Shown here one piece after another: positions 24,977 through 35,309 of a DNA stretch of 64,000 nucleotides. Each line of letters begins with the position of its first letter. Within the stretch, counting starts at the first letter, position 1. This DNA is from Choristoneura fumiferana (taxonomy: Eukaryota > Arthropoda > Insecta > Lepidoptera > Tortricidae). The stretch spans positions 6,718,274 to 6,782,273 of the forward strand of contig NC_133494.1 in the NCBI RefSeq assembly GCF_025370935.1, in the 5' to 3' direction. The notes beneath the pieces are model-generated. The model was not told where the DNA came from. It made no database searches and worked only from the letters and a program-made list of their open reading frames with translations. The position numbers and the translations under genes were made by a program.

Positions 24977-26099
24977 CTGATTAATGGATTCACAGTCAGC
25001 CTTAATGTTTGAATGTGCAAAGATTTGCACATGTAGGTACCTATCATCAGCAAAAAGTTCGTGCACGCACATAGAAGTGTTATTTCTTCTGATAGACCTT
25101 AGTTTTATGTTAACAATACTTTTAACGGTTGTAATAATATACCTGATACATGATAGGCTTAATTTTGTACTCTAGAACATCAAATCTAAGGGTGAATTCC
25201 CCGGGTTTGGAACCTTACAAAAGTGTTTTAGGTTAAAACTAAACCTCGCGACGCTTACCACAACTTATGAGCTTATTTAAGGTGAGACAAAAGGTGATCA
25301 ATGTGAGTAGGTAGGTACCTAATATTGACAGAAATAAGCATTTTTAAAGACACGCTACTTAATCACACAATACATATTAGTAACGTACCTAATATAAGAC
25401 ACTTACATAGTATCAACTTAAGGGATGATGGCCTTACATACTTTACGCAAGACTTCAACTCAGTGCAACCTTAACCACATCACGCGACGTTACAAGATTT
25501 ACATGTAACTCGCCCATTCAAAGGAGTTCCGAATAATCGTAAATCTACCACGTGCTGAGACTTGAAATTATATGAGTCGCTTGAAGCTTAGTTTCGGCTG
25601 GGAAACCCGGTATAGGTAATCAAAACCACTTCCATACGTGATATGAAAACAAAGGTATGGAAGTAGATAAACACACCGGCAAGAAGGATTGTGAGCAAAA
25701 AAGGGATCAAAACAGCTCGAAGCTACTCATGTTCATTTATTTTTGAGTTATGGTGAGAAAATTTTGATAAAGACATGCAAGTTCAAATTAAAAACATAAA
25801 AATTCAAATCAAAAAAATAGAAAATTTTACAACAAAGTGCTGTTATCTCGTAAATTAATTCAATCCCGGTTAAAAAAAGCCTGCTTGAGGCAACTTATAC
25901 ATACAACAATAATAATAATAATGAAGAATAATAATAATAATAAATGGACTAACACTAGTTTTGTAAGACCAATCCTACTAACAAAAAAAATATGGACTTT
26001 TGTTTGGTCTGAAATAGTTTTTTTTTTATAAGTATACTTTATGCATCTTTAATCTTCCAATTTCAATAAATAACAATGACATGTATTTCAGTTCTTTTA
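24977..26099. other. Intergenic, unassigned, with an AAT microsatellite
   Basis: AT-rich; (AAT)n lies at 25905-25943. No gene or family recognised. Confidence 0.35.
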
Positions 26100-26470
26100 G
26101 GGGCTGTTTCACCTTCCATTGATTAGTGTTAACTGACGGTCGGCTCGAAGAACAGATAACCGTTGGGGGAGAAAAGTCCTCGAGTGGCGACCACGAACCG
26201 GAAGACGAAGCGTTGGCAGGCCTCCCACCAGGTGGACTGACGACATCGTGAGAGTAACGGGAAACCCGTGGATGCAAGTGGCAAGTTGTCGTTCATTGTG
26301 GCGTTCTAAGGGGGAGGCCTTTGTCCAGCAGTGGACGTCTTCGGGCTGATGATGATGATGAACTGACATTTAAATGTGATGCCGTCTCTATTTGTTTTGT
26401 TCGAATAGACGGAGACGGCATCACATTTAACCGTCAGTTAACACTAATCAATGGATGGTGAAACAGCCCC
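26100..26470. mobile_element. PIF/Harbinger-like MITE split by a retrotransposon fragment
   Basis: Ends are GGGGCTGTTTCACC (26100) and GGTGAAACAGCCCC (to 26470), flanked by TTA on both sides (26097-26099, 26471-26473); the 3-bp TTA duplication fits PIF/Harbinger. The arms pair for over 40 bp (TTGATTAGTGTTAACTGACG). Without the 26141-26360 insert the element would be about 140 bp and nearly palindromic. Confidence 0.75.
26141..26360 (+). mobile_element. RTE-type LINE 3' fragment inside the MITE
   Basis: Encodes decayed remains of the RTE C-terminus (segments like VLEWRP, GRPPTRWTDDIVRV, GEAFVQQW), then CAGCAGTGGACGTCTTCGGGCTGATGATGATGATG, the usual RTE 3' tail. AACTGAC flanks it at 26131-26137 and 26361-26367, a target duplication copied from MITE sequence. 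No reverse-transcriptase domain is left. Confidence 0.8.
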
Positions 26471-26473
26471 TTA

Positions 26474-27699
26474 ATCTACAAATAAATACTCAATTTTGAG
26501 AAAACTATCAACTGGTCACTGGTCATCTACTTTGCAATGCAGTTGAATTGTCGAGCCTTTAAAAAAATTATAAACGTCTTTCTTAAGTTCTGTTCCCGTG
26601 TTATTAGTTATGTACTAAATAATCTATAACCAAAAAAAAACAGTGATAAAAAGGTGTTCTTTGAAGGCATACGTCAATGTGTTATAAAGGTAATACAAGT
26701 ATCACACGTAGAAACCTTTATAACTCAAAATGAGTCATATCAAAACCGTGAATTCTCGTAACGTTAAGTCCTGTTTTGTATTCTATTCTATTTATTATGC
26801 ATACTTTTGAATTTAATCCGCGTATAAATGTCAGTTGAACTTCTTAGAATAATTATATTGTAGTTCGCATTGTCAAGTTCTGGGAAAATCGCCAGTCAAC
26901 TTATCTAAAAAAATATTAGAAGGCAAACTTATTGTATAAAGTCTTGGTAAGAGGTCATCCAAAATTTAAAACCATTGGCGCTGAATTGTATCGAAGGATA
27001 TAGGTGTAAAACCAAATAAATATTATTTACTTGCTTTATTGGTTTTACACCCATATCCTTCGATACAACTATTCGATACTCATATTACGACTATGATTAA
27101 GTAGAAGTATTATGATAGTAACCTTTAGTTTTAGCAAATTTATCACCGATTGCTTTTCCGGCTGTTTTGTCAATTAGGTAAACTTAATGATGGAACTTTT
27201 TAAGTGAATCTTAATCACAATAAATATTGTTGTAAGCAATATCATTTGACGAGAAATATGAATTTATTTATAAGAAATTTGAACATGTCTTTAGGGAAAC
27301 TTTTTTTCATTTATGGGTACAAAAACATACGTCTTTTAATATAAATTGTCCGTTACGTCTTAGACAAAATCACAGTTATTAAAGCTCAATCATACTCGTA
27401 TGGAAGTTTATAAGCCGTCGTTAAGTTTTATCGGTGGTTTTCCTAGAAACTTGAGCAGCCTTTGATAGCTTGCAAAACTGGAAACAAGACAGTTTGCTAC
27501 TTATCAAGATTAAAGATGATAAGAATGTGTTTTTTTTTCTCTATCCGGCTTTATTTTTAAGCAAATATGATCTAAGTAGGATTAATGTGAAAAATATCGC
27601 CTTTGAAGTTATTCATTACGTTAGAAAAAAAAAGATTAAAAGTCAACTAGCCATATTTGCCTAGACTGAAGACCGTGGCAACGGTAAAATCTAATTTTT
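26474..27699. other. Intergenic, with one perfect-looking hairpin
   Basis: AT-rich and gene-free. The hairpin at 26986-27068 is listed separately; the rest is unassigned. Confidence 0.35.
26986..27068. repeat. 29-bp inverted repeat (hairpin)
   Basis: Arms 26986-27014 and 27040-27068 pair with a single mismatch (TTGTATCGAAGGATAT... on the left) around a 25-base AT-rich loop. Either a minimal MITE or a transcribed hairpin; no target duplication was seen. Confidence 0.7.
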
Positions 27700-28260
27700 C
27701 ACATAAACTCTGAAAAACTCAGCTCTTTGGACTCGGGATTTGAACACACGATCTTCTTATAATTGGTTTTTTCGATGTTTTTAAAAACATCCATGTCTCA
27801 GTTTGTATTTTCGATATGGTTTCACGGGATATCCGTAAAAGTAACAAATTTGAAGTTGGCATAAAAAATACAAAAATACTCCAAAAAACCAATCATAATT
27901 TGATTGCTTGGTAGCGACATCTCTTGTCTGGGTGAGCGGTTAGTTCCGATAGAATTTGACGTCTGTCGACGCAATATAGATGTCGCTAGTGCTGCTGCTT
28001 AAATAGCATAGTAGAAATAAGCAACCTGAGATATGTATGCATAGGAAAAATTCGTGTCTAGATTCCTGTCCAGCAGTGGTGTAGGGGTTATAGCACGCAG
28101 CACGGATTGCTGAGGACCTGGGTTCAATTCCCAGCGCTGGTCCCTTTTTCTGGTTTTTCTGTGCATCCATGTCTCAGTTTGGATTTTCGACACGATCTTC
28201 TGTTTGAGAAGCCATTGATCAAACGACTAGACGCCTATACTAAGCTGCCACGGCTATACA
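27700..28260 (-). mobile_element. tRNA-derived SINE head, interrupted
   Basis: The minus strand reads GCCGTGGCAGC...GTTTGATCAATGGCTTCTC, then after a gap GTTCAAATCCCGAGTCC and CTGAGTTTTTC. This matches the SINE head of the 10.13 and 48.52 kb copies. It is split by the 27758-28189 insert; the two halves join cleanly through ACACGATCTTCT. Confidence 0.65.
27758..28189 (+). mobile_element. tRNA-like-promoter element inserted in a SINE
   Basis: A 12-bp target duplication ACACGATCTTCT (27746-27757, 28190-28201) bounds it exactly. It carries an A-box-like GTGGTGTAGGGGTTA (28076-28090) and a B box GGTTCAATTCC (28121-28131). It contains CATCCATGTCTCAGTTTG...ATTTTCGA twice, at 27789-27817 and at its right end (28165-28190). 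The long duplication points to retroposition. Confidence 0.7.
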
Positions 28261-28261
28261 T

Positions 28262-28440
28262 TTGATTTGGCTACATTTGAAATTTACCATTTAGTTTACC
28301 GTAAGGACAATACTGTAAGGAAACCCGCGCACACCTGAGGAGCAACCAACGGCGTGTGTGATGTTTCCAATTTACAATATTCCCACGTGTATACAGCTAA
28401 AGCCCTCTTTTTCAGAGCATTCCTGATTTAGGGTATGTCT
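28262..28440 (+). mobile_element. SINE body fragment, head-to-head with the previous SINE
   Basis: TTTGAAATTTACC, AGGAAACCCGCGCACACCTG and TTCCCACGTG...AAGCCCTCT follow the body of the SINE family at 10.13 kb, on the plus strand and without the tRNA head. Decayed. Confidence 0.5.
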
Positions 28441-28837
28441 AATGAAAATAACCGTTTTAAAACTGTTGTACACAAGACCTTTTGTAAAGATTACGTTTCA
28501 ATTGATTTTTCCGTAGAACCACTTAGCTTAATAAACCATCTTGATATTAAAGTCACGCCAATTGAACAAAAACTTAATGAGCTTGAGCTGAAGTCTGTAC
28601 AATGATGATCTTGATCCTAACTACGAACGCGACTGCTGAGTAGCGTTATGTTTGCGCATGTGCACTTGACTACAACCGGTTCCTTGCACATTGCTGTTCC
28701 GGACGTACATTCATCGGTCGTGCAAAGAGAGACCTATTCCACAGGGATTACAGTACGAGTATACTTATATACTATATACTCATTGACATTAGGCTATATT
28801 TTAATAATTAACTAACTTTTTATAAATGACCTAAAAT

Positions 28838-28884
28838 AATTTCCTTGCTCACGCGCTTGCTTTCGCGGGTGAGCAAGGAAATTC
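28838..28884. repeat. Collapsed copy of the TTGCTCACCCGCGA inverted-repeat family
   Basis: TTCCTTGCTCACGCG and CGCGGGTGAGCAAGGAA face each other across 8 bases. The same ends bound the 52473-52742 element. This copy has lost the interior. The following TTCATTGATATGAACCTCCG segment may belong to the same family. Confidence 0.55.
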
Positions 28885-29089
28885 TTTTAGTTCATTGATA
28901 TGAACCTCCGCAAAGTAACGCCTGATTCAATAAATTATTTAACTTTTTATACTTATTAATTTTTACCCGCAACTTCGGCTGTGGCTTTGCTCGATTTTAA
29001 GAAAATTAGTTATATATTTCGCAAATAATCACTTTACCCGTCGAAAATTTAGGTATCTTTAGAAGAATGATTTTAAAAGACCTGTCAAA

Positions 29090-29455
29090 TGGATACCCTA
29101 CTCTCATACACTGTAAGGTTTAACAAGAAAAAAAAACACCTTCACTTTACGTCTACTGGAGGGAGGTACATTTGAGGTCAATGATATCTTTACACTTTAG
29201 TACCTTGTCGCTGTCACTTCATGTTTGAACTTTTGTATGTATAAAATTGCCAGAAGGCATACAGTGACAAGGTACTAAAGTTTAAAAATATCTTTGACCT
29301 CGCCTGTACTCAAAAAAAAATTTTTCGTATATTTTATTTTACCACTTTGTTAGCGTAATTTCTACATTACCTATATCCATGCAAAATAACATATTTCTAG
29401 CACTAATAGTATCTAAGCTAAGCTGCGGACGGACGGATGGATAGACAGACATGGC
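29090..29455 (+). repeat. GGTTCCG-family repeat, degenerate, split by a MITE
   Basis: CACTTTACGTCTACTGG, then after the insert ATTTTACCACTTTGT, TTCTAGCACTAATAGT and GCTGCGGACGGACGG. The order matches 55520-55710. The right terminus is missing. Confidence 0.6.
29171..29303. mobile_element. MITE nested in the GGTTCCG-family repeat
   Basis: Arms of about 40 bp pair: GAGGTCAATGATATCTTTAC and ACTTTAGTACCTTGTCGCTGT on the left, ACAGTGACAAGGTACTAAAGT and ATATCTTTGACCTC on the right. The host repeat continues on both sides. No reading frame. Confidence 0.65.
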
Positions 29456-31125
29456 GAAACTACAAGTTTTCAGTTTACTTACCTCAGAATAGATATTTTT
29501 TTCTGAATGAACGTCTTGGACATTATTTTATTGACGTTTAGAATTGAGATTGAGATAGGATTTTTTTCAAAGTACAGATTGATTCACAAAAGCTGGCATG
29601 AATGAATTGAACAATAGTAGATTGTTGCACCAAGCAAAAAGTTATTTATTACTGCACCGAGTGCCGATTTGGAGCCCGAGCGTCAGCGAGGGCTTTAAAA
29701 AGCACGAGGGCAATATAAATTACTTAATGCGAGGTGCATAATCTGCTTTTCTTTCAACTATTACAGGAATAGTAGACGAAAAAAAAACTCATGCTAAACA
29801 ATTAAAAGGAAAGAAATGTCACTAGCACTCGATGGTTCCATTTTTGTAAGTTTACATTCGCACTCTCAAAAAATGTCCACGGAAAATTCGCAAGGTTCCC
29901 GCAAATTTGTTCTTTTTTTATTTCTTACTTTTTTTGGCCGATATTTTTACCCGCGCTCTGTCAAATTTCTTATGGGCGCCAGGTTGGTCAACCACACACA
30001 AAGTTTTTTTGAAATATACGGATACTTATTATTTTTGGTAGGATTGATAGCAACAATTTTTTGTACGCAAACTGTCAAATTTTTCTTAATCTTTGGTCAT
30101 GCAATTAAAAAAAATCTAAAACAATGCAATAAAGGATTGTCATACATTTTTTCTGCTCTAGAGCAGAGAAGTCTCGCTTTGTGCTGGGTATTCAGTGCGG
30201 TTATGATGAAATTAAAGCATAGTTGGAAGAAAAGTAATGTAACTTAGACATTTTTGTAGGAAAATGACTCATGTGCATGACATTTTCATATTTGAGTGAA
30301 AAGTATTCAACAACAGATACCTTCATTCACTCATTCAATCGATTCGTGCCAGCTCTTGTGAATCTGTAAAGACGATATCCTTCCGGAAATGTTTTATTGA
30401 CACATAATACTTGTCGCTCAGACGTAACACCTTTTATGTCGCGGACTAGAAAAGTGATTGGTTCTATTTCGTTACTATAAACATTGCACACTTACGTAAT
30501 GCCTAATGAACCTAGCATGAGAGTTCGTTCGTTCAATACGAGTAAGTGCCAGCTGCAGACTATAGACATTCTATCTGCTATCTGATCTGAGCCGAACTGC
30601 TTTGTCCGGCAACCGGGTCGGATAGTGAGCAAATGTATAATTCAACTTGTAGAATTTGAACTTTAGACAAGTTTGAAAAAAACACGTTTTAAAAAGAAAG
30701 AAAATACATTTAATCACAATAACACAACACACAACAATATTATTACAAATAGACAACGTGAAGGATAGATTATGTCATTGCGGTTACGAATCGGTAACTT
30801 ACTAGCATAATGCTTAAGCGTTAAAAAGCTGGGCTCAGCGCTGATTTACAGCCAGCACCATCGGTTTTGATAATACGGTATTTGACAACTCCTGAATTTG
30901 CCATGTACTTATTGTATAATATTATGAAAATACTAGCCTGTTTTTTTTCTTTATTGGGAAACAAAAAACATTAATATTACAAAATACAGTAATACACAGG
31001 TAACAAAAAGGCCAAAAACAGTTTCCACTAATAGGTTTAACAGATTAGTTCAGAGAGGAGAGATTAACTAGATATAACATTAAAATTAAAGATGTAATTT
31101 TTTTTAATTGTAAAAAATTGTTTTG
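29456..31125. other. Intergenic; unassigned frame of 143 codons at 29816-30247
   Basis: Bases 29640-29765 form a lepidopteran-looking repeat (GCACCGAGTGCCGATTTGG, GAGCGTCAGCGAGGGC). It is followed by a 143-codon open frame on the plus strand with three hydrophobic stretches. The frame is AT-driven (many Phe, Leu, Lys) and shows no family I recognise; I think it is chance or repeat-derived. The rest is unassigned. Confidence 0.35.
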
Positions 31126-31360
31126 TTACCCGCGACTCCGTCCGCGTAGAATTCGGTTTTCACATACCGCTGGAACTATGAAATCTTCCGGGATAAAAAC
31201 TATCCTATGTCCTTCCCCGGGACTCAAACTATCTGTATGCTGAACTGCATATAAATTCGGTCCAGCGGTTTAGACGTGATGAAGTAACAAACAAACAAAC
31301 AAACAAATAAACAAACAAACAGACTTACAAACTTTCGCATTTATTATATTAGTGGGATAG
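31126..31360 (-). mobile_element. ACTAATATTATAAATG-type repeat, minus strand, with (AAAC)n
   Basis: On the minus strand it starts near ACTAATATAATAAATGCGAAAG, has a (GTTT)n microsatellite (31286-31320), CTAAACCGCTGGACCGAATT and TATCCCGGAAGATTTC, and ends CGGAGTCGCGGGTAAC. Same family as 21170-21634. Confidence 0.7.
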
Positions 31361-31371
31361 ATAGACATACA

Positions 31372-31506
31372 GTCATCATCATCATGTCAGCCGAAAGACG
31401 TCCACTGCTGGACATATGCCTCCCCCCAAGGCTCTCCACTCAGACCGGTCTTGTGCTTTTCGCATCCACCGCGATCCCGTGTTCTTAACCAGGTCGTCGC
31501 TCCACA
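31372..31506 (-). mobile_element. RTE-type LINE 3' end, minus strand
   Basis: ATCATCATCATGTCAGCCGAAAGACGTCCACTGCTGG is the reverse of the RTE tail. Upstream codons in the minus sense give CEKHKTGLSGEPW-like and GSRWMRK-like frames in shifted phases. About 130 bp remain. Confidence 0.75.
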
Positions 31507-32077
31507 TACAGTGACACACACAGACATACAGTGTTTAGCAAAAACTTAAATCGGTTGAAAATCGGATTTAAAATGATTTTTCGAAAAATCTATATACCTC
31601 TGTCTCTTTCTCAAACGCTTTTCTCTATGCAGCAATTATGGCGCTTGAGGTGGCGCTACTTGCGTGTGACGTCACATGCAAGTATGTCTTTGTCTGTCTA
31701 ATCTTGAATTTCAAACCTTTCTAACTTTTTTATTTGTAAAGCTAGCTTAAAAATTGTTTTATCGATAACAGGCATTGTGATGAGCTTTAATTTATAAAAT
31801 ATAAAAAATAGTCAAATACCGTATTATTTTTTAACAAAGCTTACCCGAAGCTTCTTACGCGTATTTAAGTATATCATTAGATCCAGCAGGTGCATTGAAA
31901 TTCCGAAATCTTACTAAATTCCCTTAGGAATTCTCAAAAATTACGTCGTGGTTTCAGTTGACGTTGCGTTATAAACAACGGAGCCAAATTTTATGACTCT
32001 AAACTATACTTACTCAACGGATGATATTTCGAGATTTTATATTGATCCCGTGAGAATATCAGGATAATATTAACTAT

Positions 32078-32185
32078 TTTTAACCGACTTCAAAAAAGGA
32101 AGAGGTTCTATATTCCACTGTTTGTATTTTTTTTTCATACTAATCCATCCAGCCATTTTAACGTGATGTAAATAGTAACAAACAT
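32078..32185 (+). repeat. AACCGACTTCAAAAAAGG-family fragment
   Basis: Opens TAACCGACTTCAAAAAAGG and has GGTTCTATATTCC. Only the first 100 or so bases of the family are present. Larger copies lie at 32819 and 35310. Confidence 0.65.
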
Positions 32186-32455
32186 ACTTACTTACTTACT
32201 TACTACCAGGGCGCAGTGACCCAAATGAGTCTTGGCCTCCAACACCAGATTACGCCACGCTTTGCGATCTTGAGCCAACTCTTGCCAGCCTTCGACCCTA
32301 AGGTCCAAAAGGTCTTTCACGACCTCGTCCCTCCAGCGGTACCTGGGACGACCAACCGGCCTACGTCCACTCGGTCGTTCCAAGTACGCTCTCTCTTCAC
32401 GGCTCGGTTCTCTCCCAAGCTTTCTACGTGCCCGAGCCACCGGAGTCATGACGCC
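32186..32455 (-). mobile_element. 3' end of a second LINE family with a TAAG-repeat tail
   Basis: The minus strand has an 85-codon frame (32192-32449) with VGRPRYRWRDEVVKDL, then GWQELAQDRKAWRNLVLEA and a stop, then a (TAAG)n tail (32186-32205). This is the C-terminal end of an endonuclease/reverse-transcriptase LINE, related in plan to the RTE copies here but different in sequence and tail. Heavily 5'-truncated. The clade assignment is inference. Confidence 0.7.
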
Positions 32456-32818
32456 TTGGTCTCTCCTATAACATTGGGCTCAGATACCAGGTCCTCAATT
32501 TCTTTATTCTTCCTTATCATCCAGCTACCGTCATATCATGCGGTTTAGATTGGAAGTTTCCCAAATGCACCGAGATGAAAAATAAAAAAATTGAATTATC
32601 GTCTCCTCTATGGCTTTAGTTTAGTGTATTGCGGCTGCGGCTGTAGGTATCCCACATAGCCACTTATACTACCTTAATAGAACTGATATTTACAAGTGTT
32701 ATATAATAAGAATCAGCATCGCCACACCTGCTATTAAAAGCACATGTTCTTTTTACTGTCATAGTTTTTACTGAATTACAGAACCTACTTATAAGAGACG
32801 GGTATGTAGGTAAATCTT

Positions 32819-33135
32819 TTCAACCGACTTCAAAAAAGGAAGAGGTTCTCAATTCGGGTGTATGTTCGTTTTTTTGCATGTTTGTTACGCGATAACTCCG
32901 CCAATTGTGGGCCGAATTCGAAAATTATTTTTTAGTTCTAAAGGACATACTTCCGTGGTGGTCCCATTGACACCAAGTCAGGATTTGATGATGGGATCTT
33001 AGAGAAATCGAGGGCAACGCTCGAATTTTTAAAGCAAATTTATTTTTTAACACCAAGTCATTAAGTATTTGCTTTCAGAAAGTATCATTTGGTGAACTGG
33101 ACCTGGTGATGAAGACCGTAGGTACCGGTAATCTG
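32819..33135 (+). repeat. AACCGACTTCAAAAAAGG-family repeat, longer copy
   Basis: Aligns by eye with the reverse complement of 35310-35671: AACCGACTTCAAAAAAGGAG, GTTTGTTACGCGATAACTCCG, CAGGATTTGATGATGGGATC, GAAATCGAGGG, then CATTTGGTGAACTGGA and GATGATGAAGACC-like segments. Non-coding. Confidence 0.65.
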
Positions 33136-33230
33136 TTATAAAATAATATAACTTTGCCGCGTGTTTGAGCTTAATCGAATCGTTGTGAGATGCACTTTGG
33201 CTACAAATCACTAATAACTATAATTTTTTT

Positions 33231-33444
33231 TTTTTTTTTACAAAAAATGGAACCGACTTCAAAAACCTTGAAAATAATTTTCTACTAGTTTGAAGTCGGT
33301 GCCTCAGCACGAGCCTTGTAGGTGAGCAAGACGACTATCGACTATAGTTCCACTTCTGCTGGCTCGTGCTGAGGCACCGACTTCAAATTAGTAGAAAATT
33401 ATTTTCAAGGTTTTTGAAGTCGGTTCCATTTTTGTAAAAAAAAA
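33231..33444. mobile_element. Foldback element with about 84-bp arms
   Basis: Arms 33231-33315 and 33361-33444 pair almost perfectly (GGAACCGACTTCAAAAACCT, GGTGCCTCAGCACGAGCC) around a 45-base loop. A single arm copy lies at 35032-35115. No coding sequence; target duplication unclear because both ends are A/T runs. Confidence 0.75.
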
Positions 33445-34563
33445 TGTTGAACTACAATCTCTGCAATTTCTGAGCAATAAGAGTTTCTGTGACAGACTAT
33501 AGTTGGCGCTAGTATCATGGGCGCCATTTGACAATTTTGATATTTGTGACACGTTTGTGATTGGTTAAATAAATGAACCAATCACGAGCATGACTGAAAC
33601 ATCAAACGGACTTTTCGATACTAAGTTACTAAAGCCATCTGTCGACATTTTACCTGTCAAGAAACTCACATTAAACTTGCAGTCTTGAGCTGGAAAAATA
33701 AAAAAAAACGCGCTTTTAGGTCACGTGACATTTCTTACGTCCTAAGTTTTAGTAGTAGCAGTAGTCTGTAGGTAAGTATTAGCCGAACGGCACCGGCCAG
33801 TGAATCGCGGGCGGCTACATACCGCATTGCAACACTTAGGGTTGATACCTTTTAGTGTTCTCAGTAAAAATCAAAGCTATATTGAATATATTTTTGTATT
33901 ACATGGCTAAGTTGGCAAATGTGCACGTATAGCCATAACTATCCGCCATTTCTTTCTGCCAAATCTATTCAGGATACTAGCAGAAAGAGATGATATGTCT
34001 CTGTGAGAGTAGTGTAGGTATAACTTCTTAGGTACTATGCTTTTGTTGGTGTTGCCAACACCAATCTAAAATGATCACATACTGCGCACATTTTTTTTAG
34101 AAGCAAGCCTCTACTGGCACTAGAAGTTTATTGATACCTACTTACAGTAATTCGGAACCCTCGGTACGCGAGTTCAACGCGCACTGGCCGGTTTTATTAA
34201 CTCTCAAGCAAGTTTAAAAAAAGACAAAAACATAATTTGCAAGCTTGCAAACCCTGCCGCTGCCGCCGTCATTCGATACCAGCCGCCTAATTAAAACGGT
34301 CCAGGAGACCCTTTTATCGGCAGAGATACGGTTACGTCCGAATGACACGCGAACGCCTTTCGGCCGCGCTCGGCATTCCTCGGCACTTTTCGGATTTACG
34401 ATAAACCATTCGGTTGGACCATTGAACTGGAGATGTAAAGGATACAATTATAAATAAAGTTTATTGAAAAAATTCACTGTTTTGAAAGATTTTTGCTTAC
34501 TCTAATTTTGATTGACTATAGATAATTACAAATTTGATCCTCACAAACCGGTACTTTACATTT
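33445..34563. other. Intergenic; GC-rich island 34.24-34.44 kb
   Basis: Bases 34236-34440 are GC-rich and open in one frame on each strand (70 and 77 codons). Neither product resembles a family I know. At 34150-34198 CGGAACCCTCGGTACGCGAG...GCACTGGCCGGTTTT is a deleted form of the GGTTCCG-family ends. Confidence 0.4.
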
Positions 34564-35019
34564 GTTTGTCTTTGACCAGTGTGTGTTGCCGGTGATGACA
34601 TACGGATCTGAGACGTGCGCTAACGATCGGCCTCATGAGAAATCTCAAAGTCACTCAGAGGGCTATGGAGAGGGCTATGCTCGGGGTTTCTCTGCGGGAT
34701 AGAATTAGAAATGATGATATCCGCAGTAGAACTAAGGTTACCGACATAGCCCGAAGAATTGCGACTCTAAAGTGGCAGTGGGCGGGGCACATTGCTCGCA
34801 GGACTGATGGCCGATGGGGTCAGAAGGTTCTCGAATGGCGTCCGCGGACCGGGAGACGAGCTGTCGGTAGGCCTCCAACAAGATGGAGCGACGACTTGGT
34901 TAAGATCACGGGATCGCGGTGGATGCGGAAAGCACAAGACCGGTCTGAGTGGAGAGCCTTGGGGGAGGCCTATGCCCAGCAGTGGACGTCCTTCGGCTGA
35001 CATGATGATGATGATGATG
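34564..35019 (+). pseudogene. RTE-type LINE 3' end with partial reverse-transcriptase C-terminal coding
   Basis: Largest retrotransposon piece in the window. The frame FDQCVLPVMTYGSETC (from 34564) is a known reverse-transcriptase C-terminal segment of RTE-like LINEs. After a small deletion the frame resumes at 34635 and runs open to 35000 (LKVTQRAMERAMLGVSLRDR, HIARRTDGRWGQKVLEWRPR, GRPPTRWSDDLVKI, EAYAQQWTSFG), then CTGACATGATGATGATGATG. The polymerase active-site region is absent, so it is dead by 5' truncation and frameshift. The long open stretch suggests a fairly recent insertion. Confidence 0.85.
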
Positions 35020-35031
35020 ACATTTGTTTAC

Positions 35032-35115
35032 TGGCTCGTGCTGAGGCACCGACCGGCTTCAGACTGGTAGAAAAATATTTTCATAGTTTTTAGTAGTCGG
35101 TTCAATTTTTTGTTA
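35032..35115 (+). repeat. Single arm of the 33.2 kb foldback family
   Basis: GGCTCGTGCTGAGGCACCGAC then a CTTCAGACTGGTAGAAAA segment and GTAGTCGGTTCAATTTTTT match the right arm of the 33231-33444 element with several changes. The matching partner arm is absent. Confidence 0.65.
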
Positions 35116-35309
35116 TATTTTTTTCTCATGTTTTTTTACTGTTAATTATCTAAGATACAATATTTTAATATCAACTGCTCGTCTCCTTTTACGAAAGATT
35201 GCTTTTTCCGATGCAGAGACGTTCATTATTGAGGAGTCCTGGTGCTCTACCTCCCGTTTTACTATATGCATTACGTGAAGCATAAACTATTTCCTAGCAA
35301 CTGTGTCAA

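Noticed and set aside
28072..28140. Apparent tRNA gene
   Set aside because: It has A- and B-box-like motifs but no paired acceptor stem ending in a discriminator base, and it lies inside an element repeated at 21.8 kb; it is a SINE-like promoter.
29816..30247. 143-codon open frame with three hydrophobic stretches
   Set aside because: Codon content is what AT-rich DNA gives (Phe, Leu, Lys, Ile). There is no recognisable family, it sits after a dispersed repeat, and no splice or promoter signal supports it.
32192..32449. 85-codon minus-strand frame as a host gene
   Set aside because: It is a LINE C-terminus followed by a TAAG-repeat tail.
34635..35000. 121-codon frame as a host gene
   Set aside because: Its sequence (GRPPTRWSDDLVK, EAYAQQWTSFG) and GATGAT tail are those of RTE-type LINE 3' ends, four other pieces of which lie in the window on the same strand.
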